A DNA stretch of 64,000 nucleotides. Origin: Delftia sp. PS-11 (lineage in GTDB: Bacteria; Pseudomonadota; Gammaproteobacteria; Burkholderiales; Burkholderiaceae_C). The DNA lies in contig NZ_JACSYA010000012.1 in assembly GCF_029870285.1 (NCBI RefSeq), positions 75,768 to 139,767 of the forward strand. Reading direction: 5' to 3'. Below are positions 14,189-22,100 of this stretch, piece after piece (position 1 is the stretch's first letter; each line of letters starts with the position of its first letter). Under the pieces are notes generated by a model. That model worked only from the letters and a program-made list of their open reading frames with translations. It was not told where the DNA came from and ran no database searches. Position numbers and translations under genes: made by a program.

Positions 14189-16294
14189 ATGAGCAATTCC
14201 CCGAAGTGGTTCGCCATCCGTCGCAAGACCGCCATGGCTGCAGCCGTGGCCGGTGCTGCGTCTGCTGCTGAGATTTTCATCTATGGCGACATCGGTGAAA
14301 GCTGGTGGGATGAAACCGTCAGCGCCCGCGATTTCGTGGCCGAGCTGCAGGCGCTGGATGTGGATCTCATCACCGTCCGCATCAACTCCGTGGGCGGCAG
14401 CGTGCCTGACGGCCTGGCGATCTACAACGCCATGAAGCGCCATAAAGCCACGATCACAACCGAGGTCGATGGCATGGCTTTTTCCATTGCCAGCCTGATC
14501 GCCATGGGGGGTGACACCGTGCGCATGGCCGAGAACGCGATGCTCATGGTCCACGCGCCGTGGACCTATGCCGCAGGCAACGCGGTCGAGCTGCGCGACC
14601 TCGCTGACCAGCTCGATACCTGGGCCGCCGCCATGTCCACCAGCTACGCGGCCAAGACCGGCGACCAGCCCGGCGCACTGGCGCTGCTGACCGACGGCAA
14701 AGACCACTACTACACGGCGGCCGAGGCCATGGCCGCCAAGTTCATCGACGAGGTCACCACCGCGCTGCCCGTGTCGGCCAGTGCCTTGCGTGACCTGCCC
14801 CTGTCCCGTTTTCGTTCTCTGCCCGCTGCCCTGCAGCAGGCAGCGGGCATTTCTGCGGCTGCTGCCGCGCCATCCGCTCCTGATGAGGATCCTATGAAGA
14901 AAAACCGCTTTGCACGCGCCGTGCTGCAAAACGCCGTTGGCGCATCCGGCGCAGGCTGCGCGGGCGGCGGCGGTGCCCCTGCCGCGCCCGACGCTGCCGC
15001 CATCCTGGCCGCCGACCGCACCCGCCGCGAAAGCATCCGTGCCCAGTTCGCCCCCTATGCTGCAGGCCCCGGTGTGGCCGAGCTTTTGCAGCAATGCCAG
15101 GATGATCACGCTATCACGCCTGAGGCAGCGGCATCCCGCCTGCTGGCCCACCTGGGCGCGCAGGCCACGCCCGTGGCCCGTGGCGTGTCCACCGTCGAAG
15201 ACGAAACCGACAAGCGCCGCACCGCTGCAGCCACTGCCTTGGTCGTGCGTGCAGGCCACGGCACCAAGGAGCAGATCGCCGCCCACAGCGCCAACCCCTT
15301 TCGTGGCATGACGCTGCTGGAGGTGGCGCGTGCTTCGCTGGAGCGTTCGGGCGTGTCGGCGCGCAGCATGGACAAGCGTGAGCTGGTGGCTGCAGCCTTC
15401 ACCCAGTCCACCAGCGACTTTCCGGTGCTGCTCACGGATGTGATGCACCGGGTGCTGCAAGGCGCCTATGCCGTGCAGGCGCTGACCTGGCAGCGCTTTT
15501 GCAAGCGGGGGCAGGTGTCGGATTTCCGCGCGCACCATCGTCTGCGCGTGGGTTCGCTGGGCAACCTGCAGCACAAGAACGAGGTGGGCGAATACAAGAC
15601 CATCGCCATTCCCGATGGCGAAAAAACCAGCATCGCCGCCGCCACCAAGGGCTACATCATCAGCCTGTCGCGCGAAATGATCATCAATGATGACCTGGGC
15701 GCATTCACCGACCAGGCATCCGCTATGGGCCGCGCTGCTGCACGCACTGTCGAGGCAGATGTGTACGCGCTGCTGGCTCTCAACAATGGCCTGGGCCCTG
15801 TGCTGGAGGATGGCAAGACGTTGTTCCATGCAGAACACGGCAATGTCATTGCGCCAGCCGCAGGCCCCACCACGGAATCCTTCCAGGCTTTCCGCGTGGC
15901 CATGGCCAAGCAAAAGGATATCTCTGGCAACGACTTTCTGGACCTGCGCCCTGCTGTGTGGCTGGGCCCCATTGGCCTGGAGGCGACGGCCAAGCTCATC
16001 AATCAGGCGCAGTACGAGCCCAGCACCGGCAAGAACGCCCTGACCCCCAACGTCAGCCTGGGCATGTTCCGCGACATCGTCGGAAGCCCGCGCCTGGAGG
16101 GCACCCGCCATTACGCCTTCGCCGACGTGAACGAGGCCGCGGCCATCGAAGTGGCATTTTTGGATGGCGTGGACTCGCCCTACGTGGAGCAGGAAGACGC
16201 ATTCGATACCGATGGCGCCCGCTTCAAGGTGCGCCTGGACTACGGCGTGGGCGGCCATGACTGGCGCGGCGCAGTGACCAACGCCGGCGCCTGA
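14189..16294 (+). CDS. ClpP-like prohead protease fused to major capsid protein
   Basis: 701 aa. Residues 27-200 form a ClpP-fold protease: NSVGGSVPDGLAIYNAM, then VDGMAFSIASLIAMGG with nucleophile Ser99 and AMLMVHAPW with His122. After an Ala/Pro-rich linker with an internal basic segment (MKKNRFARAVLQNA near 236), residues about 330-701 form the capsid subunit (ANPFRGMTLLEVARASLERS, DFPVLLTDVMHRVL, ISLSREMIINDDLGAF). Fused protease-capsid genes are known in related phages; the fusion protein cleaves itself in the prohead. An internal start near the MKKN Met could also yield capsid alone. No separate scaffold gene is seen. Confidence 0.9.
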   Translation: MSNSPKWFAIRRKTAMAAAVAGAASAAEIFIYGDIGESWWDETVSARDFVAELQALDVDLITVRINSVGGSVPDGLAIYNAMKRHKATITTEVDGMAFSIASLIAMGGDTVRMAENAMLMVHAPWTYAAGNAVELRDLADQLDTWAAAMSTSYAAKTGDQPGALALLTDGKDHYYTAAEAMAAKFIDEVTTALPVSASALRDLPLSRFRSLPAALQQAAGISAAAAAPSAPDEDPMKKNRFARAVLQNAVGASGAGCAGGGGAPAAPDAAAILAADRTRRESIRAQFAPYAAGPGVAELLQQCQDDHAITPEAAASRLLAHLGAQATPVARGVSTVEDETDKRRTAAATALVVRAGHGTKEQIAAHSANPFRGMTLLEVARASLERSGVSARSMDKRELVAAAFTQSTSDFPVLLTDVMHRVLQGAYAVQALTWQRFCKRGQVSDFRAHHRLRVGSLGNLQHKNEVGEYKTIAIPDGEKTSIAAATKGYIISLSREMIINDDLGAFTDQASAMGRAAARTVEADVYALLALNNGLGPVLEDGKTLFHAEHGNVIAPAAGPTTESFQAFRVAMAKQKDISGNDFLDLRPAVWLGPIGLEATAKLINQAQYEPSTGKNALTPNVSLGMFRDIVGSPRLEGTRHYAFADVNEAAAIEVAFLDGVDSPYVEQEDAFDTDGARFKVRLDYGVGGHDWRGAVTNAGA

Positions 16295-16334
16295 CCGTCA
16301 GCCCCAAGCAGTTGCTATCAAAGGAGTAGCGGAA

Positions 16335-16703
16335 ATGGCAAAAAATCATGTGCAGCCCGGCAAGGTGCTGGACTATGTGAACACCACGGGCGAGCTGATC
16401 AAGAGCGGCTCCGTGGTCGTGGTCGGCGCTCTGTTGGGCGTGGCTCTGGTGGACATCGTGCCCGGGCATGTCGGGTCGGTCGCCATCGACGGCGTGTTCG
16501 CCTTGCCCAAAGTGGCCGGCACTGCGGTCGGCCAGGGTGTGGCTGTCGTGTTCAAGGCGAACTCCAAGGCCTTCACGGTGGGTGGCGCTCTCGCTGCTGG
16601 CGACGTGAGCGGCGCTGCTGCAGTCGCGTTCATCGCTGCAGCGGCTGCTGACACGGTGATTGCAGTCAAGCTCACGGGCTGCCCCGGCACTGTGACCGCC
16701 TGA
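16335..16703 (+). CDS. DUF2190 capsid decoration protein
   Basis: 122 aa, beta-rich and Gly/Ala/Val-rich. It matches the DUF2190 layout (HVQPGKVLDYVNTTGELIKS, GDIV-like region, VGVALVDIVPG...VDGVFALPKVAG). In related phages this family trimerises on the capsid as a cement protein like lambda gpD. AAGGAGTAGCGG precedes the ATG. Its TGA overlaps the next start. Confidence 0.85.
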   Translation: MAKNHVQPGKVLDYVNTTGELIKSGSVVVVGALLGVALVDIVPGHVGSVAIDGVFALPKVAGTAVGQGVAVVFKANSKAFTVGGALAAGDVSGAAAVAFIAAAAADTVIAVKLTGCPGTVTA

Positions 16704-17029
16704 TGGCTGCTGCCATGACACGCAATCCCTTCGCACGCATAGCGCAGCGCATTGGTGCAACGGTGGAGCGGCGCCTGGCGAATGCCGTTGCCACCTGGCA
16801 GGGGGGCGACCCGTTTGGCGTGCTCTTCGAGCGCCGTGCGCTGGGTGTGCTGGGCGATGCCGTTGGTGGCCATGTCGTCAGCTGCGGCCTGCAACTGCTC
16901 CATGCGCCTGGCATTTGCCAGGGTGCCATTCTGGAAATCGACGGTGTTGCGTGGCGTGTGACAGAGCCTGTGCAACCGGACGAATCCGGCTGGGCCACGC
17001 TCTCTCTGGGCGAGGTGATCCATGACTGA
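16703..17029 (+). CDS. Head-tail attachment protein (lambda FII-like)
   Basis: 108 aa. It has the size and place of lambda FII, just after the decoration protein and before the tail terminator. An N-terminal helix (NPFARIAQRIGATVERRLANA) is followed by a beta-rich domain with LEIDGVAWRVTEPVQPDESGW. An ATG at 16,715 is an alternative start. It overlaps the next gene by 8 bp. Confidence 0.65.
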   Translation: MAAAMTRNPFARIAQRIGATVERRLANAVATWQGGDPFGVLFERRALGVLGDAVGGHVVSCGLQLLHAPGICQGAILEIDGVAWRVTEPVQPDESGWATLSLGEVIHD

Positions 17030-17507
17030 GCACATGCAAGAGCAGATCCTGGAGGCTTTCCGCCTGGACCTGGTGCTGGCTGGCACCAGTGCTGGCGACC
17101 GTGTCCGCGCCGAAGGCTTCAACAGCCGCCCGGTCGGCGAACTGCCTGCCATTGATATCGATGCTGGCGACGAAACCGCCGCCGAGACCACGCGCGGCCA
17201 GGGTGGGCAATCGACCCTGGTGCGCGAATTCATGGTCCATGTGTCTTGCATGGCCACGGGCAGCACAGGACGCGCTGCACGGGCGATGGCCATGGAACTG
17301 CAGGCCCGCGTCGAGGAGCGCATGGGCTCGCCGGTGCCGGGCCTGCTGTCCGGCCTGCTGCGCGAGCGGCCAAGGCTCAGGGGCGTGCGCCGGCAAACCG
17401 ATGACGCAGGCGCCCAGCCCTTCTACACCGTGCACAGCGTCTGGCTGTGCCGCTACATCACAACCGAGGGCGCCCCGCGCGGTCCGGTGCCTTCTTCACA
17501 TCCCTGA
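17022..17507 (+). CDS. Tail terminator (lambda U-like)
   Basis: 161 aa with an alpha/beta layout: helix MTEHMQEQILEAFRLDLVLA, a middle IDIDAGDET...RGQGGQSTLVREFMVHVSC, and helix RAARAMAMELQARVEERMG. Such proteins cap the tail tube and join it to the head. Position before the tail tube gene supports the call; sequence identity to U itself is not evident. It overlaps the FII-like gene by 8 bp. Confidence 0.65.
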   Translation: MTEHMQEQILEAFRLDLVLAGTSAGDRVRAEGFNSRPVGELPAIDIDAGDETAAETTRGQGGQSTLVREFMVHVSCMATGSTGRAARAMAMELQARVEERMGSPVPGLLSGLLRERPRLRGVRRQTDDAGAQPFYTVHSVWLCRYITTEGAPRGPVPSSHP

Positions 17508-17521
17508 AAGGAATCATCGCC

Positions 17522-18193
17522 ATGAGCAGCGAAAACGTTCGCACCTCGGCGGGCAGCCGGCTGTCTGTCTGCGCCGCGCGCCCCGCCACCTATGACATCG
17601 CAGGTTTCCAGGCGCTGGCCTGGACCGAGGTCGGCGAGATCACCGACCTGGGCGAGTTCGGCAAGGAATACAACCAGGTCACCCACCAGCCGCTGCGCAC
17701 CCGCCGCGTGGTCAAGCGCAAGGGCAGCTTCAACGACGGCAGCATCACGCTGCCCATGGCCCGTGACTCCAGCGATGCCGGCCAGGCGCTGCTGAGCCAG
17801 GCAGTCGATGACGATGAGAGCTATAGCTACTGCATCGAGACGCAGGACCACTCGAAGTTCTTCTTCACGGCCCAGTGCATGTCCTTCAAGACCAACATTG
17901 GCGGCGTGGACTCCATCACCGGCAAATCGGCCCAGCTGGAAATCGACAACGACATTCTGGAGGCCAATGGCGTCAGCTTCACGCTGACCTACACCGCAGG
18001 CGCCAATGGCGCCATCGTGGGCCAGGCTGTCCAGAACAACGTCCAGCAGGGCAGCACGGGCGCCCCCGTCTATGCCCAGCCTGCCAATGGCTACAAGTTC
18101 GACCAATGGAGCGATGGCAAGACCGCCAACCCGCGCTCCGATGGCCCGGTGCTCGCCTCGCTGGCAGTTTCTGCGGCCTTTGTCGTCGTCTGA
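17522..18193 (+). CDS. Major tail tube protein with C-terminal Ig/InlB-repeat-like domain
   Basis: 223 aa from the ATG at 17,522 (GAAAGGAA upstream). The N-terminal 140 residues have the tail-tube pattern (WTEVGEITDLGEFGKEYNQV, RTRRVVKRKGSFNDGSITLP). Residues about 155-223 are a separate beta module (LTYTAGANGAIVGQAVQNN, YKFDQWSDGKTANPRSD) of the InlB B-repeat/Big type. Lambda gpV likewise carries a surface Ig domain on each tube subunit; such domains are thought to aid contact with carbohydrate or cell surfaces. Confidence 0.85.
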   Translation: MSSENVRTSAGSRLSVCAARPATYDIAGFQALAWTEVGEITDLGEFGKEYNQVTHQPLRTRRVVKRKGSFNDGSITLPMARDSSDAGQALLSQAVDDDESYSYCIETQDHSKFFFTAQCMSFKTNIGGVDSITGKSAQLEIDNDILEANGVSFTLTYTAGANGAIVGQAVQNNVQQGSTGAPVYAQPANGYKFDQWSDGKTANPRSDGPVLASLAVSAAFVVV

Positions 18194-18262
18194 CCCCCTG
18201 CGCGTCCAGGCGCATTCGGGCGCCTGAGTGCTTCCTCTTTTTCTCACTGAGCAGCAAACACC

Positions 18263-18691
18263 ATGATCAAAATTTCCCAGCTCAAGGCCCGCGACTTGGC
18301 CGACATGCACCTGAAGGACATCGAGGGCGAGCCCATGTTCTACAAGCCCGACCCCGAATCCAAAGACGAAAAGCCCGTGCTGATCCGCGTCTACGGCCCG
18401 GGCTCCGAGCCCTACCGCAAGGCGCAGGTAGCCGCTCAGCGCCGTGTCGCGGTGCTGCTCAAGAAGAACCGCCGTGCGCTGGAGGATCGCACGCCGGATG
18501 AGCGCGCCGCCGATACCGCAGTGCTGCTGGCAGACATCACCCACAGCGTCGAAGGTCTGGAGCTGGATGCCGATGGGCGCGAAGGCGTTGTCGCGCTGTA
18601 TGCCGATCCCCAGTGCGGATGGGTGGCCGAGCAGGTCAACAGCTTCGCGGCGGACTGGGCAAATTTTTCCGCGAGTGCGCCGAAGGCCTGA
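18263..18691 (+). CDS. Tail assembly chaperone gpG-like
   Basis: 142 aa, just before the tape measure gene and overlapping a -1 frame at its 3' end. It starts IKISQLKARDLADMHLKDIE. The middle resembles phage tail chaperones that bind unassembled tape measure protein. Termination at 18,691 gives G; slippage at 18,661-18,667 gives the longer GT product. Confidence 0.8.
   Translation: MIKISQLKARDLADMHLKDIEGEPMFYKPDPESKDEKPVLIRVYGPGSEPYRKAQVAAQRRVAVLLKKNRRALEDRTPDERAADTAVLLADITHSVEGLELDADGREGVVALYADPQCGWVAEQVNSFAADWANFSASAPKA
18661..18667 (+). other. -1 ribosomal frameshift site (A AAT TTT)
   Basis: The heptamer A-AAT-TTT is in frame with gpG and has the X-XXY-YYZ form. Slipping back one base joins residues WANF to FRECAEGLTLYART of the downstream frame. 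Position near the 3' end of the chaperone gene matches the G/GT frameshift known in lambda and most siphophages. Confidence 0.8.
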
Positions 18692-19161
18692 CCCTCTACG
18701 CGCGCACCGTGGCGTGGCTGAACGCCACGCTCAAGCCGCCCAAACGACCCTCGAAGCGCAGCAGCAAAGTCCAGGATGAGCCCCATCGTGTCACCCGCCG
18801 TGAAAAACTCCAGGCCGAAGGCATCCGGCACCCCATGCCGGACCCGGGGCCTGCCGAGTACCTGCTCGACATTTTTTTCGATGTCGGGCCAGTGCTCTAC
18901 ACGCCCATGGGTGAGGCGCCATTCGGCTATGACCAGTTGGAGGCCTGGCAGCGCTGCCATGGCGTGCGGCTCACCCCCTGGGAGGCGCGCACGCTGCGCG
19001 ACATGTCGCTGGCCTATGCTGGGGAAAAAGCCCTGGCTGCAGATCCTGGCGCAGCTGCGCCGGGCAGCGCGCACGAAACCGATGAGCAGGCTGTCGAGCG
19101 GCGCGCCCGCGTGTCCAAAAGCCTGGCGCAGCAGCTGCGTGCATTCCGGCGAGCATCTTGA
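18667..19161 (+). CDS. gpT frame of the tail chaperone, made as gpGT fusion
   Basis: This frame lacks its own credible start and reads from the slippery site: FRECAEGLTLYARTVAWLNA, then a basic Lys/Arg/Ser linker (KPPKRPSKRSSK) and a roughly 130-residue domain (YLLDIFFDVGPVLYTPMGEA...LTPWEARTLRDMSLAY). T normally recruits the tail tube protein while G holds the tape measure. Its stop TGA lies in a TTGATATCGG motif. Confidence 0.75.
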   Translation, partial: FRECAEGLTLYARTVAWLNATLKPPKRPSKRSSKVQDEPHRVTRREKLQAEGIRHPMPDPGPAEYLLDIFFDVGPVLYTPMGEAPFGYDQLEAWQRCHGVRLTPWEARTLRDMSLAYAGEKALAADPGAAAPGSAHETDEQAVERRARVSKSLAQQLRAFRRAS

Positions 19162-19179
19162 TATCGGCGGGGTGGCGGC

Positions 19180-22100
19180 ATGATTGGTTCGGGCGGATCG
19201 GTCAACTACCTGCGCTTCCTGATCACGGGCGATAGCTCGGGGCTGGAGACCGAGGTCGAAAAGACCAAGCGCACGGTCTCCGGCATGGTCGATAGCGTCG
19301 GCAGCAGTGTGGGCCGGCTGGGCACGCTGCTGGGCGGCGTGTTTGCTGGCGTCTCCGTGTCGGCATTCGTTGGCAAGCTGGTGTCCGTGCAGCGTGAGTT
19401 TGACGTGCTCAACAGCTCGCTGGTCACGGTCTCGGGCAGTGCGGCCGCTGCTGGGCGTGAGATGCAGTGGCTCAAGAGCTTCGCCAAGGAAACGCCCTAC
19501 GGGCTGTCCCAGGCCACAGAGGCTTTCGTGAAAATGAAGGCACTGGGCCTGGACCCGACCCAGGCCAAGCTCACCAGCTTCGGTAACACGGCTGCTGCCA
19601 TGGGCAAGAACCTCATGCAGCTGATCGAGGCCGTGGCCGATGCATCCACAGGCGAGTTCGAGCGCCTGAAGGAATTCGGCATCAAGGCCTCGAAGCAGGG
19701 TGAGAAAGTTGCGTTCACCTTTCAGGGTGTGACGACGACCGTCAAGAATTCTGCCAAAGATATTACGGCCTACCTGGAGGGTATCGGCAACACCGCATTC
19801 GGTGGTGCCATGGAGCGGCGTGCCAATACGCTCGATGGCGCCATTGCCGGGTTGAGCGATTCCTGGGATGAGTTTTTCCGAAAAATCAACGAGAGCACGG
19901 GATTTTCGGATACTGCGGCGTCTGGTGTGCGCAAAGTCTCCGATGCCATTAGTGGGCTGGGCAATGCGGTGGAAAAGCATCAGGGGCTGGTGCAGGGCAT
20001 GCTTGGCGCTCTTGGCGGGGCCGCTGCTGTTGCTGGGATTATGGCGGTCGTCGGTGCGATGGGGGTCTTGAAGGGGGCATTCGTTGCTTTGGCCGCGCTG
20101 GCCATGGCAAACCCTGTGACGCTTACTTTGCTGGGTATTGGTGCAGTTGCTGGTGCCGGGATTGCTGCTGTCAATGCCATCAGTAATTCTGCTGAAGGAA
20201 TTAATAAGTCAATCACGGGATTGAGGGCCGAGATTGAGAGGTTGGAGTCTGATAAGGTATTGGCTGCGGCAAATGGTCGTGATTCTTCGTTTCTGAAAAA
20301 TCTTGATCTTGGGATCGCGGAGCGGCGAAAAGCAATTGAAGGATTGCAGGAAAAGCTGCGTGCAATTGATGAGAAAGATCCGCGTAACCAGATGCGCTTC
20401 AAGGGGCGTGGTCAGTCATATGCTGATGAGGCAACTCGCTTGGCGCAAGAGAGTGCGAAGGCGGACCGTGATCTGATTGAGATTCGTGGAGAATTATTGG
20501 GGGTTGATAAAAATTATCTTTCTCAGCTGCAAAAGCTGCAGGATTTGCGCTCATCTAAAAAAATCAGTGAGACTGAATATATTGATTTGGTCTCAAGGCT
20601 CGCAAAAGAGAACTACAAGGAAGACGAGTCCACAAAAGCCCGTGCAGCATCTGCCAAGCAACTGCATACGGCATATGTCAGTCTGGCCGACTCGATTGAT
20701 GAAAAGATAGCAGCTCAGAAGCTGGAGATATCTGGCGGTGAAAAGCTGGGTGAGTCTGACAAGCTGCGCATCAAGTATGCGCAGGACCTGCAGGGCTCGC
20801 TCAAGGGGTTGGGCGCCTCGGAGCGTGCCAGCATTGAGGCCAAGCTCAAGTCTCTCAAGCAGCTGGAAAAAGAGAACGAGGCGCGCAAGGTGTCTTTGCG
20901 CCTTGCTGAAGAAGAGCGCAAATTCCGGGAGGAATGGTGGGCGGCTCAGGCCCGCTCAGTGGATGACCTGGAGTCTGGCAACAAAGGCTTGCGCGAAGAG
21001 ATCGAGCTGATCGGCCTGTCGGCTGTCGAGCAGGCCAAGGTGTTGCGCCAGCGCGAAGAAATCATCCTGCTCACCAAGGAGCAGCAGCTCGCTGAAATGC
21101 AGCGCGCCGAAGATGCGCAAGACTTCATGAGCCGTGAGCGCATCAACCTGGAGCAGGAAATCGCGCTGCGCCGGGAGCGCCTTGTGCTGACCGATATGCG
21201 CAGTGCGCGCACGGCGAGCGCTCAGGCCGCCGAGGCTTCGCTGGAAGAGTGGCGTCGTGGTATTGATCAGATTGGCCAGAGCCTGTCTGATCAACTGATG
21301 GAGGGTGGTCGCAGCTTCGGGGATTACCTGCGCAATCTTGGCCGCACCCTGGTATTCAAGCCGATCTTGCAGGGCTCCATGCAAAACGTGGGTGCCTACG
21401 CGGCAAATATGCTGGGTGTCCCCAATGGTGGGGGCAGTGAAAGCAGCGGCTTGGGCGCGGTCAACAGCCTGTCTTCGCTGTACAGCGCATTCGGCGGCGG
21501 GCTCGCATCATCGATTGGCGGCGTGGTTGGCAAGCTCGGCAGCATGTTCGGCTCCAGCGCCATGACGAGCTTTGCCACGGGCATGAAGGGCAGCCTGCTT
21601 GCTGAGGGGTTGGCTGGTCCGACAACTGCCGGCGCTACTGGGGCCATGGGCTTGGGTGCGCAGTTCGCGGCGGCGCTGCCATGGGTCGCTGGTGGCCTGG
21701 CTGTCGCGTCACTGCTGTCCAGCGATGCATTCAATTCGCGCGGCGCTAACCATGCCGGCGCCGCGTACAGCACGACGGGCATCGGCAACGACCAGTCTGC
21801 GGCGCAACTGTTCGGGCGTGCTGCCGGCGACTGGTATGACGACCTGACGCAGCGGCATAGCGCAGACCTCGGCAAGCAGCTGGGGACCACGGTCAGTGCG
21901 CTGTCCGGCGTGTACAAGTCGCTTGCAAAGTACGCGGGCGATAGCGCAAAGCAGATCGACATCGTGGCGGGCTTCGCAGTCAATCCCGTGCACGGCGATG
22001 AGGACAGCTACGGCTACTTCAAACTCATCAACCAGCTGACGGGCGAAACGCTCAGGGATTACACCGCGCGGGACGGTGTGCTGGGTACGGACCCAGAAAA

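Noticed and set aside
14045..16258. 737-aa minus-strand frame opposite the protease-capsid gene
   Set aside because: Antisense shadow of a GC-rich gene: the plus frame has ClpP and capsid signatures, while the minus frame is His/Gly/Arg-rich without domains.
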